A stretch of 64,000 nucleotides of DNA from assembly GCF_028863665.1 (NCBI RefSeq), contig NZ_JARBFX010000001.1, forward strand, positions 558,001 through 622,000, written 5' to 3'. This stretch comes from Aquabacter sediminis. Lineage in GTDB: Bacteria; Pseudomonadota; Alphaproteobacteria; Rhizobiales; Xanthobacteraceae. Under the pieces are notes generated by a model, which saw only the letters and a list, made by a program, of their open reading frames with translations, did not search any database and was not told the DNA's origin. Positions 51,912 through 59,459 of this stretch are shown one piece after another (within the stretch, counting starts at the first letter, position 1; every line of letters starts with the position of its first letter). The position numbers were made by a program, and so were the translations under genes.

Positions 51912-54224
51912 CTAATGGAGCCACCGGCGTCTGCGCTGCTGAGACGCGGTCTTGGACACCAACCATGGCTCCAGGCGTCCATTACGGGCGACATAATCAA
52001 CATTCGGCGCGATGCCGTCCTGCCCCACGAGACCACAAACCCATTGCCCGCTGCGCTCATCCCGCGCAACCAGCAAGGCATACTTATCGCCTCTGACGCG
52101 CCCATGCCGGGCCACCACCACGGACATCCTGCCACCTTGGGCCTGGACCGAACCCTTGCCGGCGCCGATGGCGACGCCCGCACCGCCGCATACCGCGACA
52201 CCCGCGGCCATCACCACCGAAACCCCTCTGAGTCCGGTGGCGGTCGCCGAACCGCCGTCCCGGCTTGCGACGGCGACGCCGCGCGGCCCGGCAACAGCCT
52301 GCCCGCCTGTGATACCCCCGTGAATGCCGACCTCGTCGCCGGGGACCAATCTGCTCCAGGCGATACTACTGTAGTGATCCGAAACAGCGCGGCCGCTTTC
52401 GCAGATGGCAACGCCCTTCACGTACGCGTACGCCACACCGTGCCCGAAGGCACAAGCCATGCCCCCCCATGCCGCATGCGCTTCTCCACCGCAGATGGCC
52501 CAGCCGTACTCTCGCGCGATGGCAAGGGAGGGTTGCGCCCCAATGGCCCGGTCCCCCCGCAACACAACGACGTCCGGCTTATCGAGGGGAGGGCGTTCCG
52601 TTTCGTCCACCATCTCGGGAGGCTTGGGGACCTCCACGAAGCCGACCGGAATTCGGGCGGTTTCGCCCCGTTTAGCCAACGCCACGCGAGATCCCCATTG
52701 CGGGTCCTTGCCAAGGGCACAGAGGACGGCGAGCGCGCCGCGCAAGGTGCCACGGTAGAGCGTCGTACCCGAGCGGAATGCGACGACACCGCCCTGTTCC
52801 TGGCACACCTCGTGGGCGCCCTCCACCCGGACAAGCGCGCACGGCGCGCCAGGTTGCAAGCCGGCGTCTCCCTGGCCCCAGGGCGCGCCGAGCCACCAGC
52901 CGCCATCGGTGCGCCCCGCCTTCAGGTCGGCATCCGGAATGGCGCGGGTGAGGACGACAAGGTCCGCCTCTCCGATTGCTTCCTTGAGAATGAATGCTTC
53001 GGAATCATGGGAGAACGCCTCGTCCCACCAGGGACGTTGCGTGCCGAAGAAGGGGAAGTCCTTCGTCTCTACGGAGGGCTTTGGGCTGTCATCCGGCGGT
53101 AAATACTCCGTCTCAAGCTCGTCAACGCTATCGAAATAGCTGCGCGTGAGATCCGGGATAAGGCGAAAACCGCGCTCGGTATATTCGTAAACCGCGCCGG
53201 CGCGGACCTCTTCGGACTCTGTCGAAATGGACCTGGCGCCCCTCCATTGGCCCGCGAAGCGCTCCCGGAAGATCAGGGTGGCATTTCGCCCGAGCCATAT
53301 AAGTGTGCCGGGCTCAAGCGGAGGGCGATGGATCGCGAGAGCGTCATCGCTCACGACGACAGTCTTGACGGGCATGATCGCCACCCCAATCCCCTCCGGC
53401 CCGACGAACATCTGGCCGCCAACCTGCAAGACCACCACCGATCCGCGGCCCCCTTTGACGGCACATTCGGCCTCCTGGGCTATGGCAACCCCGCTGTCCC
53501 CAACCTCTGCCATGCCGCCGCTGTCCCCAACCTCTGCCATGCCGCCGCTGCCAGCCCGCCTGACCGCCACGCCCCCATTTCCTGCTTTAGCGACACCGCC
53601 ATCTCCCGCAACGGCAAGCCCATGGGACCCGGCCAGCGCGGTACCTCGTTCCCCCGCCATCGCCACGCCGAACGCACCGCATTCGGCGCTTCCATAGCGT
53701 CCCGCCTCGGCAAATCCCTCGTCCCCCGCCATGGCGACCCCGTAATCACCAGTCCGGGCCACCCCCGTCTTGTCCTGCAGGCTGCGCAGGGGCGACGATG
53801 CGGCGGCGCCTGATGTCATGGTTGTGAAGACATCAAGGGCGGTGCGCCGGTCGCCGCGATAGACCACGAAGCCGGAGCGGAAACGAACGATCCGCTCCGA
53901 AAGGGTCCCATCCTTGATGAGATCGAGCTTGGCATGATCATCCACATCCAGCTCGATCACCGCCCACAAAGGGCAGGTGAGATGAGCGAGGTAGGCCGGC
54001 CCGGACGCCTCAAGAAGTCCAGTCAGCCAGACCGGAACGGTCCCCTTGGCCGGCACAACCTCGAACCGGCCGAAGGGCGGGATCCGGAGCCACCACCCCT
54101 GGGTCACGCCGCACAGCACGTAAAAGGGGAATGTCTTTAATTCGGGCACGGAAACCTCCAGGCAAGACGATCGGACAGAGGCACGCGCATAATACTGGCT
54201 GAAAGGCTGATACTCACCTGTCAT
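51912..54224 (-). CDS. Large protein with two blocks of Gly/Ala octapeptide repeats
   Basis: 770 aa from the ATG at 54224, which overlaps the stop of the upstream gene by 11 bp. It consists of two related halves. Each has a variable region with FRSG followed by a YRG motif (FRSGFVVYRGDRRTAL near 116; FRSGTTLYRGTLRGAL in the second half) and then an octapeptide-repeat block. The blocks lie at residues 153-262 (units such as GDYGVAMA, GERGTALA, GSHGLAVA, GDGGVAKA) and about 561-705 (GVAICESG, GPRGVAVASRD, GVAVCGGAG), each ending in SVVV. Regular G-x-x-G-x-A-x-A spacing suggests a left-handed beta-helix. No signal peptide is seen. Function unknown. A 27-bp tandem duplication lies in the first block. 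Confidence 0.75.
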   Translation of the reverse strand: MTGEYQPFSQYYARASVRSSCLEVSVPELKTFPFYVLCGVTQGWWLRIPPFGRFEVVPAKGTVPVWLTGLLEASGPAYLAHLTCPLWAVIELDVDDHAKLDLIKDGTLSERIVRFRSGFVVYRGDRRTALDVFTTMTSGAAASSPLRSLQDKTGVARTGDYGVAMAGDEGFAEAGRYGSAECGAFGVAMAGERGTALAGSHGLAVAGDGGVAKAGNGGVAVRRAGSGGMAEVGDSGGMAEVGDSGVAIAQEAECAVKGGRGSVVVLQVGGQMFVGPEGIGVAIMPVKTVVVSDDALAIHRPPLEPGTLIWLGRNATLIFRERFAGQWRGARSISTESEEVRAGAVYEYTERGFRLIPDLTRSYFDSVDELETEYLPPDDSPKPSVETKDFPFFGTQRPWWDEAFSHDSEAFILKEAIGEADLVVLTRAIPDADLKAGRTDGGWWLGAPWGQGDAGLQPGAPCALVRVEGAHEVCQEQGGVVAFRSGTTLYRGTLRGALAVLCALGKDPQWGSRVALAKRGETARIPVGFVEVPKPPEMVDETERPPLDKPDVVVLRGDRAIGAQPSLAIAREYGWAICGGEAHAAWGGMACAFGHGVAYAYVKGVAICESGRAVSDHYSSIAWSRLVPGDEVGIHGGITGGQAVAGPRGVAVASRDGGSATATGLRGVSVVMAAGVAVCGGAGVAIGAGKGSVQAQGGRMSVVVARHGRVRGDKYALLVARDERSGQWVCGLVGQDGIAPNVDYVARNGRLEPWLVSKTASQQRRRRWLH
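53494..53547. repeat. Tandem duplication of 27 bp inside the octapeptide gene
   Basis: Two exact, adjacent 27-bp copies (53494-53520 and 53521-53547). On the minus strand they encode GMAEVGDSG twice, i.e. nine codons. This breaks the 8-residue period by one, consistent with a recent slippage or duplication event. Confidence 0.85.
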
Positions 54225-54648
54225 GGCCCTCCCGTGCAAAGATGGAAGTGATGGACGCAATGGCGGCGCTGACCTCCTCGCTCTCCCTGCCGCGAGAGGA
54301 GAGCCGCATGGCGGCCTCGGTGCCGGTCCGCCGAGAGGCGCGCAGCGTCTTCGCACGCACCTCGACGAAGCCGGGCCGTGCGAGCGCATCGTCCGCCCAG
54401 GCCAGGGTGGAGCGCATGCGCGTTTCCACATCGGCCGGGAAAAGCCGCCAGGCCTTCTGAAGCCCGAGCCCCAGTTCTGCGGCATAGACAAGAGGCGCAA
54501 GCGCATCGAGATGCGCCGAGAGCGGCGCGGCTGGCAGGCGCGGCCGCACGATGAGCGCGGCCGGCAGGGACGGTTTGCTGTCGGCGTTCGCCGTGTTGTA
54601 AGCTCCCGACAGGATAAGAAAAGACAGGATCAGGCGACGGGAGAACAT
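54214..54648 (-). CDS. Exported protein upstream of the octapeptide-repeat gene
   Basis: 144 aa from the ATG at 54648. Signal peptide MFSRRLILSFLILSGAYNTA, cleaved near ANADS. The mature protein is helical (LDALAPLVYAAELGLGLQKA, METRMRSTLAWADDALA type pattern) with no recognised domain. Its stop lies 11 bp into the octapeptide-repeat gene, so both are translated from one transcript and are likely functional partners. Confidence 0.65.
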   Translation of the reverse strand: MFSRRLILSFLILSGAYNTANADSKPSLPAALIVRPRLPAAPLSAHLDALAPLVYAAELGLGLQKAWRLFPADVETRMRSTLAWADDALARPGFVEVRAKTLRASRRTGTEAAMRLSSRGRESEEVSAAIASITSIFAREGHDR

Positions 54649-54853
54649 GTTCGGCCTCGCGTTGACGATGCCGCTCTTCTCCCTGCCACCGGCCAAAGCC
54701 GATATTGCGCGACCTTACCTTTTCTTGATGCCTCTCCCCGCCAGCCTTCATCCGCAACACGGCGCAACGGCGCGCAATAGTGCGACGAAGGGCACTTGAG
54801 CCATTCCTGTCTCCAGCAAACAGCGCATCCCGCGTCGATACAGGAGACACACC

Positions 54854-55114
54854 ATGATCCGCTCCGACACCCTTTTCCGCCTCGGCGTCGTTGCCCTCCT
54901 TGTGGGATCGGCCGCCTGGCTCCGGTGGGAGCCGCAAGAAAAGGCCCACGTAACGTCGGAGAGCGTCGTCGGGCGCACGCTCCAGGGGCAGTCCGCGCCG
55001 GACACCGCACTGAAGACACCGGACACCATCGGCGGAGGGCTCGGGAACCGCTACCTCAACGACTTCCTGGTGAAGGGGGCGGGTGGCGCGGAGGCGGCCA
55101 AGCCGGCGCAGTGA
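54854..55114 (+). CDS. Small membrane-anchored protein
   Basis: 86 aa with an AGGAGA ribosome-binding site 8 nt before the ATG. One N-terminal hydrophobic segment (FRLGVVALLVGSAAWLRW, residues 8-25), then a soluble tail rich in Gly/Ala/Thr. No family recognised. First of a run of small plus-strand exported proteins. Confidence 0.6.
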   Translation: MIRSDTLFRLGVVALLVGSAAWLRWEPQEKAHVTSESVVGRTLQGQSAPDTALKTPDTIGGGLGNRYLNDFLVKGAGGAEAAKPAQ

Positions 55115-55252
55115 CGCCCCCGCGGAATAGAAACCAGACAGAAGCCATCGCACAGGGCTCGCCGACGCCTTGAGCAGCTCAATGTCATCCCCGCCGCCAG
55201 GCACGCACGCACGGCTATGGCGGCTGCGCCGGCCGTTTGACCGAGGGATCCA

Positions 55253-55609
55253 ATGTCGATCACCGGACCAGGAAATCGAAGTCTCAACCGATTGATCGCC
55301 CAATCCGGACTTGCAGTGTGCCTCCTTTGCGCGACGACAGCGGCCCAGAGCACAGTGCTGCGCCTCGACGGCGCGGGAGGCTTTTCCTGCCGCGTCCTGG
55401 ATTCTCCCTCAAAGGCGCGCCTGGCCAATGGACGCGCGGCGCTACAATGGAGCCTCGGCTACCTCACCGGCCGTGTCCAGTCGGGCACCGGACAGTCTCA
55501 TCGACGTTTCACCGGCCCGGACGGCATCGCCGCCGAGATCATCGCCTATTGCCGAGCGCATCCCGAGCGACAGATCGCCGATGCGGCGGCGGAGTACTTC
55601 GAGCCCTGA
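55253..55609 (+). CDS. HdeA/HdeB-like small periplasmic protein
   Basis: 118 aa. Signal region LIAQSGLAVCLLCATTAAQS. The mature protein contains one Cys in GGFSCRVLDS, a central ALQWSLGYLTGRVQSG and IIAYCRAHPERQIADAAAEY. The W-x2-GY-x2-G and C-x3-P pattern with a paired Cys fits the HdeA/HdeB acid-chaperone-like fold. The assignment rests on this pattern and is moderate. Downstream of the 86-aa membrane protein. Confidence 0.65.
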   Translation: MSITGPGNRSLNRLIAQSGLAVCLLCATTAAQSTVLRLDGAGGFSCRVLDSPSKARLANGRAALQWSLGYLTGRVQSGTGQSHRRFTGPDGIAAEIIAYCRAHPERQIADAAAEYFEP

Positions 55610-55663
55610 CGACCTCTCGTCCGGCGGCTCGGGTTTCAGGATTTCACAGGGGGATTGTCCGCG

Positions 55664-56182
55664 ATGTCCATGATCACCCGGTTTCATATCGCTGGTGCGG
55701 CTGCTGCCGTAGCGGTGCTCCTGTCCCTTCCAGCGGCCGCCCAGAACACTCACTGCGCGATGACGTGCAACAGCACCGACAACGAATGCTACCGGTCCTG
55801 TGCCGGACCGAATTACGCGCCCAGGCCCGGTGGCACTTATGCGCCTGGTAGCGATACCGGGCGTTCCGGAGGCGGATATGGAGCCATCGCGGTCTCCGAC
55901 AGCGACAAGGGCGCCCTGAGCTGGGGAAAATCTTACGGCTATAACTCTCGCTCCCGCGCAGAGGCCGTAGCGGTGCAATTTTGTAAGGCCGAGGGACTTC
56001 CGGGCTGCAAGGTGAGGGTCTGGTTCTCCAACGCTTGCGCCGCCCTCGTGACGACGGGCGATGGCAACTGGTGGGCGTATTGGCGCGGTTCGCTCGCGGC
56101 CGCACGGAGTGCGGCACTCGCGGAGTGCCAGCATGACGCTAAGGGCCGCTGCATGGTGAGGGAGGCGTTCTGCTCACAGTAA
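55664..56182 (+). CDS. Exported DUF4189-domain protein
   Basis: 172 aa from the ATG at 55664 with AGGGGG upstream. Signal peptide FHIAGAAAAVAVLLSLPAAA, then a Cys-rich segment (HCAMTCNSTDNECYRSCAGP) and a DUF4189 domain: GYGAIAVSDSDKGALSWGKS, AVAVQFCKAEGLPGCKVRVW, NACAALVTTGDGNWW, AALAECQHDAKGRCMV. DUF4189 proteins are secreted and of unknown function, and the many Cys suggest disulfides, for which the DsbA-like domain in the 46381 gene could be relevant. Confidence 0.8.
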   Translation: MSMITRFHIAGAAAAVAVLLSLPAAAQNTHCAMTCNSTDNECYRSCAGPNYAPRPGGTYAPGSDTGRSGGGYGAIAVSDSDKGALSWGKSYGYNSRSRAEAVAVQFCKAEGLPGCKVRVWFSNACAALVTTGDGNWWAYWRGSLAAARSAALAECQHDAKGRCMVREAFCSQ

Positions 56183-56295
56183 AGCTGGAGCGCGGTCGCG
56201 TAAGCCATCGCAACGCCTGGCAATTCCTTAACCCCGGTCCGCTTGGTCAGGCTGGACACGATGCAACCGGCACCTCCATGCAATAGGAACGTTCG

Positions 56296-56724
56296 ATGCG
56301 ACATCATTCAGCGTATGTCTTGCTCATCGCCTCGACCCTTTTCGTTCCGACTTTGCCGGCCAGCGCCCAGTCCGGCTCGCCGCTCGCCGCCGGCGGCTGC
56401 TGGATGGTGTTGCCCAAGGGCGAAAAGCCCGAACGCACCAATGCCGCCGAAATCCTCTGTCTTCAACGGGACGGCTCCGGCCGTGTCCGCGAAAGCCAGT
56501 TCTATGGCGACGTCGCTGCCTGTGCCCGCGTGACGTACCGCACGAGCAACGGTCCTACCCTGGTCGGGATCGATTTCAGCGCCTGCACCAATGGCGCACC
56601 AAGTCATAACCTGCTCTGCGCGAGCAGCGCCGGACGCAAGCCGGTGCCGTGCCTCCAACGGGTGCCTGGCGACGACGAGCCGGTGGAGATGGAGCTCTAC
56701 CCGATCGAGGGGGCGGGGTCGTGA
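56296..56724 (+). CDS. Exported Cys-containing protein of unknown function
   Basis: 142 aa. Signal peptide SAYVLLIASTLFVPTLPASA, cleavage ASA-QS. The mature protein is beta-rich with five or six Cys (GGCWMVLPKG, EILCLQRDGS, VAACARVTYR, IDFSACTNGA, LLCASSAG), so probably disulfide-bonded. No family is recognised. Its stop overlaps the GTG of the next gene (GTGA). Confidence 0.65.
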   Translation: MRHHSAYVLLIASTLFVPTLPASAQSGSPLAAGGCWMVLPKGEKPERTNAAEILCLQRDGSGRVRESQFYGDVAACARVTYRTSNGPTLVGIDFSACTNGAPSHNLLCASSAGRKPVPCLQRVPGDDEPVEMELYPIEGAGS

Positions 56725-57182
56725 GGCCTCTTCTCCTACTCTCTGCCGTGCTGGGCGCGATGCTCGCGCAGCCTGCGTCGGCGGGCGCCTCCGCGTGCCC
56801 GGAGGGCGTCGCCCGGCCGCCTCCGGTGACGGCTGCGATCGAGCGCCCTTTCGGGTTTCGCCTGCACCCCGTCATGGGCATCGCGGTCTTCCAGCCGAGC
56901 ACGGTGTTCCGAACCCGTAGCGGCCAAGTGGTCAGGACCGTGTTGGGCGGCCGGGTCGTGCTGCGCGAAACGAAGCCGGGCATCGGCCGGTTCGTCTGGA
57001 TCCGGCAGCGGGACGGGAGCGAGCTGCGATATGGGCCGCTGGCACGTGCGCGCGTTGTCGTCGGGCGATGCGTTCTGCCAGGCGCCCTCCTTGGGAGGAC
57101 GACCACGTCCACGTTCACACTCGCTTTGCGGCGGAACGGCGCGTGGATCGATCCCGCGCCCTTGTTCAAAGACGGCCGATGA
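56721..57182 (+). CDS. Exported M23-peptidase-like protein lacking metal ligands
   Basis: 153 aa from a GTG overlapping the upstream stop. Signal peptide PLLLLSAVLGAMLAQPASAG. The mature part begins like an M23/LytM domain: IERPFGFRLHPVMGIAVF, then VVRTVLGGRVVLRETKPGIG and FVWIRQRDGSELRYGPLARA. The HxxxD zinc motif expected after the HPVMG segment (FHxGxD) is replaced by FQPSTVF and the later HxH is RYGPL. It is therefore probably a non-catalytic peptidoglycan- or protein-binding homologue, which would explain the short length. Confidence 0.6.
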   Translation: MRPLLLLSAVLGAMLAQPASAGASACPEGVARPPPVTAAIERPFGFRLHPVMGIAVFQPSTVFRTRSGQVVRTVLGGRVVLRETKPGIGRFVWIRQRDGSELRYGPLARARVVVGRCVLPGALLGRTTTSTFTLALRRNGAWIDPAPLFKDGR

Positions 57183-57505
57183 CTGACGAAGAACGGCCGA
57201 CGATCATGCGCCGGCCTTTTTGCTGACCACGGTGAAGGCGTCACGGCGCTAACAAGCGCATCCGACCGGGAATTTCGGCGGAAATCTCGAAGAGGAAGGC
57301 GGCAGCTTCGCCTGGTAACAGATGGGGCATCGGGCCGCCAATTGAAGGCGAGGACGCATTCGTAAGTCGCCTGGCGCCATCCGCTGCGCCTGACTGCCGG
57401 CTTAGGTGACGTTGGAGAATGGCCGAATCCCAAACCCGGCTCTCGCCGAGACGTCGCCGGTACGGCGCAACGCGAGCTGAGTCGAGAAACGAGGCAGCAG
57501 CCGGC
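57183..57505. other. 323-bp gap between convergent genes
   Basis: It holds the terminator described at 57196-57222. Nothing else is recognisable: no open frame with a ribosome-binding site and no repeat. Confidence 0.5.
57196..57222 (+). terminator. Rho-independent-type terminator
   Basis: GGCCG (57196-57200) pairs with CGGCC (57213-57217), 12-nt loop, followed directly by TTTTT (57218-57222). It lies 14 bp after the M23-like gene and would end the plus-strand operon of exported proteins. Confidence 0.65.
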
Positions 57506-58333
57506 TTAAACGAAGCCGACCGGGCCGCCCGGCGTCACGGGCGGCCATTTGAGATCGAAGATCAGGAACATCGCAGTCTGGACGGCATCCGGAAAATCAC
57601 GAACCGCCCCCCCGGCGGCGGGGCAAGGCAGGTCGCCGATGGCGGGATCGTCGCGCGAGCGCAGCAGGGCGAGACAGCCGAGCAACAGCGTATGGGTCGG
57701 CAGAGCCACACCGAGTTCGTAAAGGAGCGTCGCATTTGATCGCGCACGCGCCTGCTCGACCAGCTCGCGCAGCGCCTCGGGCGGCGTCCAGACCTGATCG
57801 ACCAGCCCTCGTCGCAGCTCCGGATCGCTCCAGTCGAGCTGGGGGGCGAGGGTTAGCAGAAGCAAGCCGGGGGATGAGGCCGGCTCGACGCTTTCCTTCG
57901 GCTGGGCGAAATCCGCCCAGCCCAGGCCGAGAATGGGAAACAGTCTCTCCGGCAGTCCGAAGACGGCGGCCCCATGCAAGGCATCCGGAACCCTGCCTAG
58001 GGCGACCATATGCAGCGCGCTGAGAAGAAGCTGCGAGGGGCTGAGGCGATGTTGGTAGCAAGCCTCGAGAAACCCTTCAGAGCGTTTCGCGCGCTCACAG
58101 AGCGCTAGGAACGAAGCCGGCGCCTTGTCCCAGTCCACGCCGCGCAGGGCCGCCTGCAAGTCCGGGGTTCGCCAATCGAGGGTGGAGGCGAGCGCAACGA
58201 TGTCCGGCCCGAGGGGCGGATCGTATGGTTCCGGCGGGTAACGGTCGGGCGCCGGCATGCCCGTGGGCCTCGGATGCCTCAGATTCTGGACGATGGTGTG
58301 CAGCGGGGCCAACCAGGTGCTCCAAATGCTCAT
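57506..58333 (-). CDS. Protein of unknown function
   Basis: 275 aa from the ATG at 58333, placed 6 nt after AAGGAGG. No signal peptide, no membrane helix and no recognised domain. The sequence is rich in Leu, Pro and Ala and contains two internally similar stretches (DIVALASTLDWRTPDLQAAL and TLAPQLDWSDPELRRGLVD), so it may be built from two repeated helical units. It is at the far edge of the caspase island; a relation to it is unproven. Confidence 0.6.
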   Translation of the reverse strand: MSIWSTWLAPLHTIVQNLRHPRPTGMPAPDRYPPEPYDPPLGPDIVALASTLDWRTPDLQAALRGVDWDKAPASFLALCERAKRSEGFLEACYQHRLSPSQLLLSALHMVALGRVPDALHGAAVFGLPERLFPILGLGWADFAQPKESVEPASSPGLLLLTLAPQLDWSDPELRRGLVDQVWTPPEALRELVEQARARSNATLLYELGVALPTHTLLLGCLALLRSRDDPAIGDLPCPAAGGAVRDFPDAVQTAMFLIFDLKWPPVTPGGPVGFV

Positions 58334-58923
58334 AGCCGCCTCCTTGATTGGCCATCCTGCCGTGCCGGTGCCGATGGGCAATTGCCGAACCTTGCATTGG
58401 CTTGTTGGCGTTGGCGTTAGGCCTCGCCAGACGCGCGGCGGCCGGCCTTAATCGCTCTGCTGGTCCGCCCTATCTGGAGGGCCTCAGGGGCTGGCTTGCG
58501 GCGGAAGGTGAACCACTACCGTACAGCGCCGGACACGGCCTCGGATATTAATCAGCGATATGTCCGCCTGTCGTTTGAAGTTCCCAAAAGCGGACAGTCT
58601 GCCACCGGCCCCACACTTGCCACCCGTTGCAGCCGCAGCGAACTTCAGCTTATGGTGTGACCCCGCCGGACGATCTGCCACTTGATGGGGATGTGAAGCC
58701 AATACAAAGCTGCCGCTTTGGGGAAGGGCGCAGTCCAACCTAGCCGTTTCCGGCTCCCCTAGCGCGATCTCGGGCCAAAGCGACGCGATTTTTATACGTC
58801 AGCGATAAGGAAGACGCCATCCGACAATGCTTCCCACCAGCCGGCGGGACGGCAAAGAGTCAGCCCCGCTGTGTCGCTGATAATCAGTCCGACGGGATTG
58901 CAGCGTGACGCGGAAGGGAGGCG
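58334..58923. other. 590-bp intergenic region
   Basis: No gene is recognised on either strand. A weak match to the dispersed repeat lies near 58591. The region separates the caspase island from the phage remnant. Confidence 0.45.
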
Positions 58924-59457
58924 ATGCAACAGTGCTGGAAACCTCCGCTTGATCTATATATAGTGGAATGCGATATTTTTTACCACGACATCTGGCTCAT
59001 CGTTATGGAAAAGGATCGCCCGCCTGCAGAGCATCTGACGCTGGTTTATAACCGGCGCGATGATCTGCTGGCCTGGGCGGCGGAGAAGATGGGGAGCCCG
59101 AACATGCAATGGGCTCCGGACACGGCAACCATCGGCGTCGAGCGTGGCGATGCTCTCCGGGCCGTGGCCGCCTACAACATCTTCTCCGGCTCTGGCTGTT
59201 GCGCGCACATCGCGACGGACGGGTCTCGCACCTGGGCAAGTCGCGGCATCCTGGCGGCCTTGTTCGCCGATCCGTTCATCCAGTGCGGTCTGGACCGGAT
59301 CACGCTGCCGATCTCGCGCAAGAACATCCGGTCCCAGATCCTCGCGCTCAAACTTGGTTTCTCGTTCGAGGGGCGGCTCGCCCGCAACCACGATGGCGAG
59401 GACGAAATTCTACTCGGCATGCTGCGGGAAGAGTGCCCGTGGCTGCATCGGAGGTGA
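58924..59457 (+). CDS. GNAT-like protein of phage type
   Basis: 177 aa; the ATG at 58924 follows GGGAGGC at ideal distance, whereas the internal ATG at 59005 has no ribosome-binding site. The C-terminal two thirds resemble the GNAT-like small proteins found next to phage tail genes: VERGDALRAVAAYNIFSG, RGILAALFADPFIQCGLD, ISRKNIRSQILALKLGFSFE and GRLARNHDGEDEILLGM. The last stretch is the RxxGF-type GNAT closing strand. It lies 2 bp before the tail-protein gene with a shared ribosome-binding site, so both come from the same phage module. Confidence 0.7.
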   Translation: MQQCWKPPLDLYIVECDIFYHDIWLIVMEKDRPPAEHLTLVYNRRDDLLAWAAEKMGSPNMQWAPDTATIGVERGDALRAVAAYNIFSGSGCCAHIATDGSRTWASRGILAALFADPFIQCGLDRITLPISRKNIRSQILALKLGFSFEGRLARNHDGEDEILLGMLREECPWLHRR

Positions 59458-59459
59458 TC

